In this document: piece by piece, positions 51,855 through 60,727 of the stretch
How the letters are laid out: the number at the start of each line of letters is the position of its first letter
How positions within the stretch are numbered: the stretch's first letter is position 1
Origin: an uncultured Eubacteriales bacterium
GTDB lineage: Bacteria > Bacillota > Clostridia > Oscillospirales > CAG-382
NCBI GenBank assembly: GCA_934479825.1
Contig: CAKSOW010000009.1
Span: 22,001-86,000 of the forward strand
Direction of reading: 5' to 3'
DNA: 64,000 nt
Notes under the pieces: generated by a model
What the model was told of the DNA's origin: nothing
Databases searched by the model: none
Seen by the model: only the letters and a program-made list of their open reading frames with translations
Made by a program: the position numbers and the translations under genes

Positions 51855-52256
51855 TTATACGCGTCTTCTCTTAGGAGGACGGCAGCCGTTGTGCGGAATC
51901 GGCGTTACATCCTTGATGGATACGATTTCAAGACCTGCGGTCTGAAGCGCACGGATGGCGGATTCTCTGCCCTGGCCGGGGCCCTTAACGAAAACTTCAA
52001 CCGTCTTTAAACCGTGTTCCATAGCAGCCTTTGCAGCCGTTTCAGCGGCGGTCTGAGCAGCATACGGAGTGGATTTTCTCGATCCGCGGAAGCCCATTTC
52101 ACCGGCGGAAGCCCAAGAGAGTGCGTTTCCGTTGGTATCGGTGATGGTGACGATCGTGTTGTTAAAGGACGAACGGATATGTGCGGAGCCTTTTTCGATA
52201 TTTTTGCGTTCGCGGCGTTTTCTGGTTACCGCTTTTTTCGTTGTAACTTTTGCCAT
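51855..52256 (-). CDS. rpsK: 30S ribosomal protein S11
   Basis: 133 residues from the ATG at 52256 (MAKVTTKKAV); a start five codons upstream falls in the ribosome site region AAGGAG. Conserved blocks: HIRSSFNNTIVTITDTNGN, SWASAGEMGFRGSRKSTPYA and the C-terminal PIPHNGCRPPKRRRV. It sits in the 30S platform near the mRNA exit. Confidence 0.97.
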   Translation of the reverse strand: MAKVTTKKAVTRKRRERKNIEKGSAHIRSSFNNTIVTITDTNGNALSWASAGEMGFRGSRKSTPYAAQTAAETAAKAAMEHGLKTVEVFVKGPGQGRESAIRALQTAGLEIVSIKDVTPIPHNGCRPPKRRRV

Positions 52257-52307
52257 ACTTTCGTTAGTCACTCCTTCTTACATGACTTCGGTCATGTTGA
52301 ATATTGG

Positions 52308-52676
52308 TTACTTCTTCTTATTGGCGATGGTCTTTGCCGGACCTTTACGGGTTCTTGCGTTGGTTTTGGAACGCTGACCTCTTACCGGGAGACCCTTGCG
52401 ATGTCTGGAACCTCTGTAAGAATCGATTTCGATAAGGCGCTTGATATTCATTGCAATATCTCTGCGCAGATCGCCTTCGACGGCATATTCGTGTTCGATA
52501 GCTTCACGTAACTTTGCTACGTCATCTTCGGACAGATCCTTGACTCTGGTGTCAGGGTTGATGCCGGTCTTTGCAAGTATCTCATTGGAGCGGGTACGTC
52601 CGATACCGAAAATATAGGTAAGTCCGATTTCGACTCGTTTTTCTCTCGGAAGGTCTACACCTGCTATACGTGCCAT
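52308..52676 (-). CDS. rpsM: 30S ribosomal protein S13
   Basis: 122 residues with ARIAGVDLPREKRVEIGLTY at the start and the basic C-terminal RHRKGLPVRGQRSKTNARTR that touches the P-site tRNA. Head protein of the 30S subunit; normal length and place after rpmJ. Confidence 0.97.
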   Translation of the reverse strand: MARIAGVDLPREKRVEIGLTYIFGIGRTRSNEILAKTGINPDTRVKDLSEDDVAKLREAIEHEYAVEGDLRRDIAMNIKRLIEIDSYRGSRHRKGLPVRGQRSKTNARTRKGPAKTIANKKK

Positions 52677-52720
52677 TATATTACACCTCGTTTTCTCGTC
52701 TTGCGACGCAAATGGGTTAC

Positions 52721-52834
52721 TTAACCCTGTCTCTGCTTATGCTTCGGATTTTCGCAGATCACCATTACGACGCCGCGGCGCTTGATGATCTTGCACTTTT
52801 CGCATATCTTTTTTACCGAAGGTTTAACTTTCAT
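52721..52834 (-). CDS. rpmJ: 50S ribosomal protein L36
   Basis: 37 residues, read directly from the sequence: it starts MKVKPSVKKICEKCKIIKRR and ends NPKHKQRQG. Three Cys and one His (CEKC, ICENPKH) make the zinc-binding C+ form. The ATG follows CAGGAGGATTTTAAA. It lies between infA and rpsM as expected. Confidence 0.95.
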   Translation of the reverse strand: MKVKPSVKKICEKCKIIKRRGVVMVICENPKHKQRQG

Positions 52835-52873
52835 TTTAAAATCCTCCTGTTTGCGCGCTTGTCAAGCGTCGGC

Positions 52874-53092
52874 TTATTTTGCGCGCCATGTGATTCTGCC
52901 CTTGGTCAGGTCGTAGCTCGAAACCTCGACCGTCACCTTATCGCCCGGAAGAATCTTGATGAAATTCATTCTTAACTTTCCGGAGATGTGTGCCGTCACG
53001 ACATGATCATTGGGAAGCTTAACAAGGAACGTGGCGTTGGGAAGCGCCTCTGTTACCACGCCCTCAAATTCAATAACGTCGTCTTTGGACAA
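52874..53092 (-). CDS. infA: Translation initiation factor IF-1
   Basis: 72 residues, an S1-type OB fold (SKDDVIEFEGVVTEALPNAT, then GKLRMNFIKILPGDKVTVEV, ending in GRITWRAK). It binds the 30S A site during initiation. GGAGGAATTGAATT precedes the ATG. It stands 19 bases after the KOW-protein gene. Confidence 0.97.
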   Translation of the reverse strand: MSKDDVIEFEGVVTEALPNATFLVKLPNDHVVTAHISGKLRMNFIKILPGDKVTVEVSSYDLTKGRITWRAK

Positions 53093-53111
53093 TTCAATTC
53101 CTCCAAACTAC

Positions 53112-53420
53112 TTAGTCTCTGTCAAACACGGCAAGAGCCTTGCAAATCTCTTCATCCGCAGAAAAAGGCATTCGGCCGTTTCCCGGAACAAGCGTTTCAA
53201 GATGTGCCGCGCTTTTTCGTTTCGGATGGGTAAGAGGTCTCGTACAGCCGTCCGAAACGAACGCGTACAAGTTGCCTTTTGGATCCGCATCTGTGGCGAC
53301 GACAGCAAAAACTCTGCCGCGCGTCCGCCCGGAGCGGGATCGGACAATACTGCCGACACCGTGGCTTTCACAGAATGTGTTTTTACAGATTTTCAGTTTT
53401 CTCTTTCGATCAAAGCTCAT
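53112..53420 (-). CDS. KOW-domain RNA-binding protein (L14e/L27e-like)
   Basis: 102 residues. The first half (VGSIVRSRSGRTRGRVFAVV, then LYAFVSDGCTRPLTHPKRKS) has the KOW turn of archaeal L14e-type proteins. In Bacillota a gene of this kind commonly stands between map and infA; its role is thought to be ribosomal but is unassigned. The C-terminus (FSADEEICKALAVFDRD) is acidic. Its ATG overlaps the map stop by four bases. Confidence 0.8.
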   Translation of the reverse strand: MSFDRKRKLKICKNTFCESHGVGSIVRSRSGRTRGRVFAVVATDADPKGNLYAFVSDGCTRPLTHPKRKSAAHLETLVPGNGRMPFSADEEICKALAVFDRD

Positions 53421-54163
53421 ATTTTCGTGAGAATCTCAGGTCCGTTTTCGGTAATCAGAATGGAATTTTCGTAATGAGCGGAAAGAGCTCCGTCATCCGT
53501 TACAACCGTCCAGTCATTATCGAGAACCGAAACCTCCGCCGTACCGAAGTTGACCATCGGTTCAACGGCAATCGTCATTCCCTCATACAGGCGCGTGCCT
53601 CTGCCGGCGCGGCCGTAATTGGGAACTTCGGGATCTTCATGCAGATGAGCGCCCACACCGTGACCGACAAATTCCTTAACCACCGAAAAGCCTGCGTTTT
53701 CAACGTGCTCTTGGATAGCATGGGAAATATCGCCTAAGCGATGCGAGGGATCCGCATACTTGATTCCCTCAAAGAAACTCTCACGTGTGATTCGTTCCAA
53801 ACGTTTTGCGTCCTCGGAAACTTCGCCGCAGAACAGTGTGCGTGCTGCGTCTCCGTGGTATCCCTTGTAGCAAGCTCCGACATCCACCTTGACGATATCG
53901 CCCTCCGTGAGAAGCCGTTTGCCGGGGATTCCATGAATCACTTCATCGTTTACGCTGATACAAGCGCTGGCAGGAAAACCGTTGTAATGCAGAAACGAGG
54001 GAGTTGCACCGTGCGACGTGATAAAGCGGTGAATCTCGGAATCAATATGAATCAGAGAAACACCCGGCTTTACCAGAGTTGCCGCAAGCTCTAACGCGCC
54101 TGCCGTGATCTTGCCAGCCTCGCGCATCAGCGCGATTTCTTCATTGTTTTTGATCTTAATCAT
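53417..54163 (-). CDS. map: Methionine aminopeptidase, type I
   Basis: 248 residues. It removes the initiator Met from nascent chains. The five metal ligands lie in the expected places: Asp in IVKVDVGACYKGYHGDAART (two Asp), His in EFVGHGVGAHLHE, Glu in MTIAVEPMV, and a final Glu in ALSAHYENSILIT. It starts with MIKIKNNEEIALMREAGKIT. 31 bases after adk. Confidence 0.97.
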   Translation of the reverse strand: MIKIKNNEEIALMREAGKITAGALELAATLVKPGVSLIHIDSEIHRFITSHGATPSFLHYNGFPASACISVNDEVIHGIPGKRLLTEGDIVKVDVGACYKGYHGDAARTLFCGEVSEDAKRLERITRESFFEGIKYADPSHRLGDISHAIQEHVENAGFSVVKEFVGHGVGAHLHEDPEVPNYGRAGRGTRLYEGMTIAVEPMVNFGTAEVSVLDNDWTVVTDDGALSAHYENSILITENGPEILTKI

Positions 54164-54194
54164 TCAAAACCAGTCCTTAATGCAAGTCTTGCAA

Positions 54195-54833
54195 CTATTC
54201 CTCGATACCGAGCGCTTTTGCGGTGAGCGCGGTGGTATCGGCGAGTTCTTTCTGACCAACCACGGTACGGAGGATGCCTTTTGCTTCATAGAAAGCTTTC
54301 AAAGGCTCTGTCTCGGTGTGGTAGACATCAAGTCTGCTTTTGACAACATCGGGATGATCGTCCTTACGCACGGTAAGTTCCGCACCGCAATTATCGCATA
54401 TGCCCTCTGTTTTGGTGGGATTGAATTCGACGTGATACGTTCCGCCGCATTTCGGACAGGTTCTTCTGCCGCTCATGCGGTTGATGATATCTTCGTCGGA
54501 CACTTCGATATTGAGAACGACATCGATCTTCACGCCCATTTCGTCAAGCGCCTTGGCCTGCGGAATGGTACGGGGAAAACCGTCAAGGATAAAACCTTTT
54601 TTGCAGTCGTCCTTATCGAGTCTGTCTTTGATAATACCGATAACAACCTCATCGGGAACAAGCTTTCCGGCATCGATATAACTCTTTGCCGAAAGCCCCA
54701 TTTCCGTTCCGTTTTTGATTGCTTCACGGATGATATTGCCCGTAGAAATCGTGGGAATATCTAACTTTTTGCTGACGATTTCAGCCTGTGTGCCTTTACC
54801 GGCACCCGGAGCACCGAAAAATATTATATTCAT
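54195..54833 (-). CDS. adk: Adenylate kinase
   Basis: 212 residues, long form with lid. The P-loop is FFGAPGAGKGTQA; LDGFPRTIPQA is the NMP-bind core. The lid carries a zinc set CPKCGGTYH and CDNCGAELTV, as in Gram-positive enzymes. It converts ATP and AMP to two ADP. It lies between secY and map. Confidence 0.97.
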   Translation of the reverse strand: MNIIFFGAPGAGKGTQAEIVSKKLDIPTISTGNIIREAIKNGTEMGLSAKSYIDAGKLVPDEVVIGIIKDRLDKDDCKKGFILDGFPRTIPQAKALDEMGVKIDVVLNIEVSDEDIINRMSGRRTCPKCGGTYHVEFNPTKTEGICDNCGAELTVRKDDHPDVVKSRLDVYHTETEPLKAFYEAKGILRTVVGQKELADTTALTAKALGIEE

Positions 54834-54881
54834 AATATCTCCTTACCTGTGTGTCAGTGGAATTCTTGCAATCCTTACGGA

Positions 54882-56153
54882 TTATTCAAGAAAGCCTTTA
54901 TAGTGACGCATGGTCATCTGTGCTTCGATCTCACGGGTCGTTTCAATGACAACGCTGACTAAGATAAGGAGTGACGAACCGCCGAAAGCAAGGTTTATCA
55001 TCTTATCGCTGAACATGCCGAGAAGCATCGGCAAGCAGGCAACTAAGCCAAGGAAGATAGCGCCGATAAGCGTGACTCTGCCGAGAATCTTGGTGATATA
55101 ATCGGTAGTCGGCTTGCCGGGACGGATACCCGTGATAAAACCGCCGTTTTTCTTCAAGTTGTTGGATACTTCAACCGGATTGAAAGAAATCGCAAGATAG
55201 AAGTAAGCGAACGCGATGATAAGGACGAAGTAAATGATCATATACACCGGTTTTCTGTAAGAGAAGAAATCAACGATGTGATACCATACAGAACCGTCCT
55301 TAGGCGGAATGATAGCGGCGATTGTCGTAGGAATCGCTGCGATGGAGCTTGCGAAGATGATCGGCATAACGCCGGACATGTTGAGCTTGATCGGGAGGAA
55401 TGTGCTCTGGCCGCCGTACATCTTTCTGCCAACCTGACGCTTCGCGTACTGAACCGGAAGTCTGCGTTCTGCGTTGGTAACATGAACAACAAACACGATC
55501 ATAGCAAGCGTGATGATAATGAACAGAATGAATACGATAAGACCGTTGTTCCAGGCAGTCGAGACCATGGTCGGGAAAGAAGCAGCGATATTGACAAAAA
55601 GGATAATGGAAATACCGTTGCCGATTCCGTGATCATTAATCTTTTCAGCGAGCCACATGATGATAGCCGCACCGGCGCAATAGCATGCGATGATGACGAG
55701 CTTATCGAACAGGCGGTCGTGACCGGGAATGATCCAGCCCAATGCGTTGATATAAGCGCAATAACCGATACTGGTTAAAAGTGCAAGAACAACCGTGGTG
55801 TAACGGGTGATCTGCGTCAGCTTTTTGCGGCCTTCTTCGCCTTCCTTAGCCATTCTTTCGAGCGGCGGGATAGCGATGGTCAAAAGCTGAATAACGATGG
55901 AAGCCGTGATATACGGCGAGATGGAGAGTGCGAATAAAGTAGCCTTAGAAAACGTTTCGCCGGAAATAATGTCAAAATATTGGAACAGACCCTGTAAACC
56001 GCCGTTCGTGACGCCGCTCTGAGCGAGACCTGCGTAAACAAACGGAACCGGAATAACAGAACCGATACGGAACAGAACAAGAATGAACAAAGTGAAGAGC
56101 ATCTTATTCCGAAGTTCGGGAATTTTCCAAGCGTTTTTGAATGTCTGCAGCAC
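54882..56153 (-). CDS. secY: Protein translocase subunit SecY
   Basis: 423 residues with ten membrane helices. The plug region is GGLQGLFQYFDIISGETFSK, the C4-C5 loops LPVQYAKRQVGRKMYGGQST contact SecA and ribosome, and GIRPGKPTTDYITKILGRV is near the C-terminus. It forms the core channel of Sec export. Only one base separates it from rplO. Confidence 0.97.
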   Translation of the reverse strand: MLQTFKNAWKIPELRNKMLFTLFILVLFRIGSVIPVPFVYAGLAQSGVTNGGLQGLFQYFDIISGETFSKATLFALSISPYITASIVIQLLTIAIPPLERMAKEGEEGRKKLTQITRYTTVVLALLTSIGYCAYINALGWIIPGHDRLFDKLVIIACYCAGAAIIMWLAEKINDHGIGNGISIILFVNIAASFPTMVSTAWNNGLIVFILFIIITLAMIVFVVHVTNAERRLPVQYAKRQVGRKMYGGQSTFLPIKLNMSGVMPIIFASSIAAIPTTIAAIIPPKDGSVWYHIVDFFSYRKPVYMIIYFVLIIAFAYFYLAISFNPVEVSNNLKKNGGFITGIRPGKPTTDYITKILGRVTLIGAIFLGLVACLPMLLGMFSDKMINLAFGGSSLLILVSVVIETTREIEAQMTMRHYKGFLE

Positions 56154-56154
56154 T

Positions 56155-56601
56155 TTAAATCACCTCGGCCTTTCCGCCTGCGGCTTCGATCTTCTCCTTT
56201 GCAGATGCCGAGAAGATGGCAGCTTTAACGGTCAGCTTTTTGGTAATTTCGCCTCTTCCGAGGACTTTCAAACCGTTTAACTCCTTGCGGATAACGCCTT
56301 TTTCAAGAAGCGTTTCCATGGAAACGGCGTCGCCGTCGTTAAAGAGCTTATCTAAGGTTTCAAGGTTGATAATTGCGTATTCCTTCTTGAAAAGGCTGTT
56401 GGTGAAGCCTCTCTTCGGAAGTCTTCTGTAAAGCGGAATCTGACCGCCTTCAAAGCCCGGTCTTACGCCGCCGCCTGTTCTGGCGTTCTGGCCTTTATGA
56501 CCGCGTCCGGCCGTCTTTCCGTTACCGGAACCGACGCCGCGACCTTTTCTCCAAGCGGATTTTGTCGAGCCGGGAGCGGGTGAAAGTTCATGAAGCTTCA
56601 T
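56155..56601 (-). CDS. rplO: 50S ribosomal protein L15
   Basis: 148 residues. It opens with MKLHELSPAPGSTKSAWRKG and the basic GSGNGKTAGRGHKGQNARTG, then FEGGQIPLYRRLPKRGFTN. Late-assembly 50S protein; stop adjacent to secY start and start two bases after rpmD. Confidence 0.97.
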   Translation of the reverse strand: MKLHELSPAPGSTKSAWRKGRGVGSGNGKTAGRGHKGQNARTGGGVRPGFEGGQIPLYRRLPKRGFTNSLFKKEYAIINLETLDKLFNDGDAVSMETLLEKGVIRKELNGLKVLGRGEITKKLTVKAAIFSASAKEKIEAAGGKAEVI

Positions 56602-56603
56602 GA

Positions 56604-56783
56604 TTAGCCCTCCTTAACTGTGACAAGGTGACAAATGAGGTCGATTTTTCCTTTGGTAGCCTCATTGTTTTCCTGAACCGATACATCGCCGATTTTGCGT
56701 AACCCCATGGAGTTTGCAGTGGCGATCTGGTTCTTTTTACGACCGATCAAGCTTTTGGTCAGTGTTACTGTAATCTTAGCCAT
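56604..56783 (-). CDS. rpmD: 50S ribosomal protein L30
   Basis: 59 residues from the ATG at 56783 (MAKITVTLTKSLIGRKKNQI); a GTG directly before it is an unlikely start. L30 binds 23S rRNA domain II. GGAGGAAACA gives the ribosome site. Confidence 0.95.
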   Translation of the reverse strand: MAKITVTLTKSLIGRKKNQIATANSMGLRKIGDVSVQENNEATKGKIDLICHLVTVKEG

Positions 56784-56796
56784 CACTGTTTCCTCC

Positions 56797-57300
56797 TTAG
56801 CCTACGATTTCTTCGACGGTCTTGCCTCTCATTTTTGCAACAGCCTCAGCCGTTCTGAGATTGCGCAAGCCTTCAAAGGTTGCCTTAACGACATTGATCT
56901 TATTGTTGCTTCTGAGGCACTTAGCACGGATATCCTTGATACCTGCCATATCCACGACGGCACGAACCGTACCGCCTGCGATGATACCGGTACCTTCGGC
57001 AGCCGGTTTGAGAAGAACTCTTGCCGCGCCGAATTCGCCGATGATATCATGAGGAATGCTGGTGTTCTTGACAGAAACCTCGATCATATTTTTCTTAGCG
57101 TCTTCGATTGCTTTTCTGATAGCTTCCGGAACTTCGGCGGATTTGCCGATACCGTAGCCAACGTGACCGTTGCGGTCGCCTACTACAACTACTGCGGCGA
57201 AACGCATGATACGTCCGCCCTTGACTGTCTTGGATACGCGTCTTGTTTCGATTACCGTTTCCTGGAGGTCAAGTGTTGCAGGATCCATTTTGAATGCCAT
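56797..57300 (-). CDS. rpsE: 30S ribosomal protein S5
   Basis: 167 residues. The double-stranded-RNA-binding half has RVSKTVKGGRIMRFAAVVVV and GNGHVGYGIGKSAEVPEAIR; the second half has GTGIIAGGTVRAVVDMAGI. S5 guards decoding accuracy. Standard position between rplR and rpmD. Confidence 0.97.
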   Translation of the reverse strand: MAFKMDPATLDLQETVIETRRVSKTVKGGRIMRFAAVVVVGDRNGHVGYGIGKSAEVPEAIRKAIEDAKKNMIEVSVKNTSIPHDIIGEFGAARVLLKPAAEGTGIIAGGTVRAVVDMAGIKDIRAKCLRSNNKINVVKATFEGLRNLRTAEAVAKMRGKTVEEIVG

Positions 57301-57315
57301 ATTATCCCTCCTATT

Positions 57316-57675
57316 TTAGAACTTCAAGCCGGCTTCTCTTGCGGCTTCTGCGAGTTCCTTTACGCGTCCGTGGTAGATGTAACCGCCTCTGTCGAATACG
57401 ACATCGGTGATACCCTTTTCAGCTGCGCGCTTTGCGACAAGCTCGCCGACCTTTTTAGCCGCGTCCTTGTTGCCGCCGTAAACGCCGAAATCCTTTTCAA
57501 CGCTGGAAGCGCTGACCAAAGTGTTTCCGGTGGTGTCGTCAATCACCTGAGCATAGATGTTGGCGAGCGAACGGTAGACACAAAGACGGGGACGGGAAGC
57601 AGTACCGCTAATCTTGGCACGCACTCTGGCATGTCTCTTTTTACGCTGCAAATTGCTGTCTTTTCTTGATACCAT
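57316..57675 (-). CDS. rplR: 50S ribosomal protein L18
   Basis: 119 residues. RHARVRAKISGTASRPRLCV is the typical N-terminus and FDRGGYIYHGRVKELAEAAR with final GLKF is the C-terminus. It bridges 5S rRNA to the 50S subunit. Confidence 0.97.
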   Translation of the reverse strand: MVSRKDSNLQRKKRHARVRAKISGTASRPRLCVYRSLANIYAQVIDDTTGNTLVSASSVEKDFGVYGGNKDAAKKVGELVAKRAAEKGITDVVFDRGGYIYHGRVKELAEAAREAGLKF

Positions 57676-57695
57676 TTAACTGCACTCCCTTCTTA

Positions 57696-58235
57696 TTACT
57701 TACCGGCTTTACCGGCCTTGCGGCGGATATGCTCGTCAGAATACTTGATACCCTTGCCGAGGTAGGGTTCCGGCGGACGTTTGCCGCGGATCTCGGAAGC
57801 GATCTGGCCGACTTTCTGCTTATCGGGACCGTTTACGATAACGGTGTTGGTATCGGGAACTTCAAACGTGATACCGTCTGTTTCGTCGATCAATACCTGA
57901 TGGGAATAACCGATGTTGAGAACGAGCTGCTTGCCCTGCTTTGCGGCACGGTAGCCAACGCCGTTGATTTCGAGCTTCTTGCTGTAACCGTTGGTCACAC
58001 CTTCGACCATGTTAGCGATGATCGAACGGGTAAGACCGTGAAGTGCTCTGTTCTGTTTTTCATCGTCGGGACGTTCAACCGTAACAACACCGTTTTCAAC
58101 CGTAATTTTCATATTGGGATTGAACTTCTGGGTGAGGGTGCCCTTGGCGCCCTTTACGGTAACGCAGTTTTCCGCGTCAATTTTAACGTCAACACCGGCA
58201 GGAACAGTAACAGGCATTCTACCTATTCTAGACAT
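57696..58235 (-). CDS. rplF: 50S ribosomal protein L6
   Basis: 179 residues from the ATG at 58235 (MSRIGRMPVTVPAGVDVKID) behind GAAGGAGAAACATC; the longer frame has no family sequence. Two L6 repeats end in RGKRPPEPYLGKGIKYSDEH. It lies at the factor-binding side of the 50S. Confidence 0.97.
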   Translation of the reverse strand: MSRIGRMPVTVPAGVDVKIDAENCVTVKGAKGTLTQKFNPNMKITVENGVVTVERPDDEKQNRALHGLTRSIIANMVEGVTNGYSKKLEINGVGYRAAKQGKQLVLNIGYSHQVLIDETDGITFEVPDTNTVIVNGPDKQKVGQIASEIRGKRPPEPYLGKGIKYSDEHIRRKAGKAGK

Positions 58236-58306
58236 GATGTTTCTCCTTCCGTAATGCATTCTATCCTGCAAAAGACTTTTACAGGAACCATGCGTTTTTC
58301 CGGCAA

Positions 58307-58705
58307 TTACCAAACATAAGCGAGAACTTCGCCGCCGACGTTGTTTGCCTTTGCCTTTTTATCCGTCATAATGCCCTTGGACGTGGAAATGATCGCGATA
58401 CCGAGACCTTTCATAACCGTAGGCATATCTTCACAGCTGGTGTAGATGCGAAGACCGGGTTTGGAAACTCTGCGAAGACCCTGGATAACCTTGGATTTGT
58501 TTGCTCCGTATTTAAGAGTAACACGGATCACGCCCTGTTTTCCGTCTTCGATGATCTGATAACCGTTTATATAGCCTTCCTCGCGTAAGATTTCAGCGAT
58601 AGCCTTCTTAACGCCGGAAGCGGGGATGTCAACCGTTTCGTGCTTGGACGAATTGGCATTGCGAATACGGGTAAGCATATCCGCAATTACATCTGTAATC
58701 TGCAT
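58307..58705 (-). CDS. rpsH: 30S ribosomal protein S8
   Basis: 132 residues from the ATG at 58705 (MQITDVIADMLTRIRNANSS) after AAGGAGGTCACAAT. The C-terminal block GIAIISTSKGIMTDKKAKA is strongly conserved. It is a primary 16S-binding protein and in E. coli represses the spc operon. Confidence 0.97.
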   Translation of the reverse strand: MQITDVIADMLTRIRNANSSKHETVDIPASGVKKAIAEILREEGYINGYQIIEDGKQGVIRVTLKYGANKSKVIQGLRRVSKPGLRIYTSCEDMPTVMKGLGIAIISTSKGIMTDKKAKANNVGGEVLAYVW

Positions 58706-58746
58706 AATTGTGACCTCCTTACTTAATAATAAGCGCCTTTCAAAAA

Positions 58747-58932
58747 TTACCAGCTTGCTTTTTTCACACCGGGAATCTGACCCTTGTAAGCAAGCTCTCT
58801 GAAACAGATACGGCAGATGCCGTATTTGCGAAGATAAGCATGGGGACGGCCGCAAATTTTACATCTGTTATATTCACGAGTAGAGAACTTCTGGGCTCTC
58901 TGCTGCTTTAATATCATAGCCTTCTTTGCCAT
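58747..58932 (-). CDS. rpsN: 30S ribosomal protein S14, type Z
   Basis: 61 residues, the short zinc form. RCKICGRPHAYLRKYGICRI holds two CxxC pairs that bind zinc. It is the standard S14 of Gram-positive bacteria and sits between rplE and rpsH. Confidence 0.97.
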   Translation of the reverse strand: MAKKAMILKQQRAQKFSTREYNRCKICGRPHAYLRKYGICRICFRELAYKGQIPGVKKASW

Positions 58933-58950
58933 TTCTTTTACCTACCCCTC

Positions 58951-59490
58951 TTACTTTGCGAACGGAGCGCCCATGAGAGTAAGAAGCTCTCTTGCATGCT
59001 CATCGTTCGTTGCTGTGGTGACAAATACAATATCCATACCGCGGATCTTTTCGATCTTGTCGTACTCGATTTCCGGGAAGATTAACTGTTCCTTGATACC
59101 GAGGGAATAGTTGCCTCTGCCGTCGAAGGCATTGGGGTTGATACCCTTGAAGTCGCGCACGCGCGGAAGAGCGAGATTAAAGAAGCGATCCATAAACTCG
59201 TACATCTTTTCGCCTCTGAGCGTGACCTTTGCACCGATCTTCATACCTTCACGGATCTTGAAGTTTGCGACAGACTTTCTTGCGAAAGTAGGAACAGCCT
59301 TCTGACCGGTGATGGTTTCGAGATCAGCCATAATGTTGTCGATAACCTTTGCGTTATCCTTGGCATCTCCTGCGCCGATGTTTAAGATGATCTTATCGAT
59401 CTTAGGAATCTGCATCGGGCTTTTGTATTCAAACTTCTTCATGAGAGCAGGAGCTACTTCGTTCTTATAGTAATCACTGAGTCTTGACAT
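58951..59490 (-). CDS. rplE: 50S ribosomal protein L5
   Basis: 179 residues. It starts SRLSDYYKNEVAPALMKKF, with PKIDKIILNIGAGDA and KVTLRGEKMYEFMDRFFNLA inside. It binds 5S rRNA and contacts P-site tRNA. 18 bases separate it from each neighbour. Confidence 0.97.
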   Translation of the reverse strand: MSRLSDYYKNEVAPALMKKFEYKSPMQIPKIDKIILNIGAGDAKDNAKVIDNIMADLETITGQKAVPTFARKSVANFKIREGMKIGAKVTLRGEKMYEFMDRFFNLALPRVRDFKGINPNAFDGRGNYSLGIKEQLIFPEIEYDKIEKIRGMDIVFVTTATNDEHARELLTLMGAPFAK

Positions 59491-59508
59491 CGTTATCTCC
59501 TCCCGTCA

Positions 59509-59835
59509 TTAAAGAATTTCGCCGCATTTAGCGCAAACTCTTGCCTTTTTGCCGTCTTCCAGGACTTTGTGAGCAACTCTTACGCCTTTGCCGCACTTGT
59601 CGCAGTAGAGATTGACCTTGGACGCGTAGAACGCACCCTCAACCTTGATGATACCGCCTTCTTCTCCCTGCTTTCTGGGACGGACGTGCTTGCTGACAAT
59701 GTTTACACCCTCGACAATGACCTTGCCTTCTTTCGGGGAAACTTCAAGCACTTTACCTTTTTTGCCCTTATCGTCGCCGGAAGCTACGATTACCGTATCG
59801 CCCTTGCGAACGGCGAGCTTTTTAATTTCTGCCAT
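59509..59835 (-). CDS. rplX: 50S ribosomal protein L24
   Basis: 108 residues. The KOW motif is VRKGDTVIVASGDDKGKKGK, then KVIVEGVNIVSKHVRPRKQG. The C-terminus has two CxxC pairs (YCDKCGKG, VCAKCGEIL), a possible zinc ribbon that many L24 have lost. It starts 50S assembly. Confidence 0.96.
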   Translation of the reverse strand: MAEIKKLAVRKGDTVIVASGDDKGKKGKVLEVSPKEGKVIVEGVNIVSKHVRPRKQGEEGGIIKVEGAFYASKVNLYCDKCGKGVRVAHKVLEDGKKARVCAKCGEIL

Positions 59836-59850
59836 AGTTCATATCCTCCC

Positions 59851-60219
59851 TTAAAGTACTTCGGGCGCAAGGGAGAGAATCTTCAAGTATTCTTTTTCAC
59901 GAAGCTCTCTTGCTACCGGCCCGAAAATACGGGTACCTTTCGGGTTCTTGTCCGCGTTTATAATAACTGCCGCGTTCTCATCAAAGCGGATATAGCTGCC
60001 ATCGGCTCTGCGAAGGCTCTTTACGGTGCGTACCACCACTGCCTTTACAACATCGCCTTTTTTGACAACGCCGCCGGGTGTTGCCTTTTTAACAGAGCAA
60101 ACCACAACGTCGCCGATACGGGCGTATCTGCGGCCCGTTCCACCGAGAACACGGATGCACATAAGTTCCTTGGCGCCGGTATTGTCGGCAACCTTCATGA
60201 ACGATTGCTGTTGAATCAT
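59851..60219 (-). CDS. rplN: 50S ribosomal protein L14
   Basis: 122 residues, starting MIQQQSFMKVADNTGAKELM, with RRYARIGDVVVCSVKKATPG in the middle and GPVARELREKEYLKILSLAP at the end. It lies at the subunit interface and binds RsfS. Very conserved. Confidence 0.97.
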   Translation of the reverse strand: MIQQQSFMKVADNTGAKELMCIRVLGGTGRRYARIGDVVVCSVKKATPGGVVKKGDVVKAVVVRTVKSLRRADGSYIRFDENAAVIINADKNPKGTRIFGPVARELREKEYLKILSLAPEVL

Positions 60220-60258
60220 GCTATGTGACCTCCTTGTCTGTATCTGCGATACAACACT

Positions 60259-60513
60259 TTATTTTGCCTTTTCGATTATTCTTACAAGACGCCATCTCTT
60301 ATCGCGGGAAAGCGGTCTTGTCTCCATGATTTCCACCTTGTCGCCGATGCCGCACTCGTTGTTTTCGTCGTGCGCCTTGAACTTCACAGTTCTCTTGATG
60401 ACCTTTTTGTAAAGCGGATGTTTAACGCTGTCCTTGATGGAAACGACAATGGTTTTATCCATTTTATCGCTGGAAACGATACCTACTCTGGTTTTTCTGA
60501 GATTTCTTTCCAT
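60259..60513 (-). CDS. rpsQ: 30S ribosomal protein S17
   Basis: 84 residues: RNLRKTRVGIVSSDKMDKTI, then SVKHPLYKKVIKRTVKFKAH and CGIGDKVEIMETRPLSRDKR. Primary 16S rRNA binder of OB fold. Between rpmC and rplN. Confidence 0.97.
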   Translation of the reverse strand: MERNLRKTRVGIVSSDKMDKTIVVSIKDSVKHPLYKKVIKRTVKFKAHDENNECGIGDKVEIMETRPLSRDKRWRLVRIIEKAK

Positions 60514-60533
60514 TTCTTGTTACTCCTTCCCGC

Positions 60534-60722
60534 TTACGCCTGTTTTTCGGTCATCACCGTTAAGATCTTGGCGATGGTCTTTTTGGTTTCGACGATCTTC
60601 TGGGGATTGTCGAGCTGATGGATTGCGTGCTGAAAACGCAGATTAAAGAGCTCTGCTTTCTGCTCCTTTAAAAGCTCGGTAAGCTGTTCGGAGGTTTTTT
60701 CTCTGATTTCCGTGATTTTCAT
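60534..60722 (-). CDS. rpmC: 50S ribosomal protein L29
   Basis: 62 residues, two-helix hairpin (REKTSEQLTELLKEQKAELF, FQHAIHQLDNPQKIVETKKT). It lies at the tunnel exit beside L23. Five bases after rplP. Confidence 0.96.
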   Translation of the reverse strand: MKITEIREKTSEQLTELLKEQKAELFNLRFQHAIHQLDNPQKIVETKKTIAKILTVMTEKQA

Positions 60723-60727
60723 ATCGC

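Noticed and set aside
56695..57669. Long plus-strand frames opposite the ribosomal operon, such as 324 residues at 56695
   Set aside because: They are antisense shadows of rpmD, rpsE and rplR with no start signals or family likeness.
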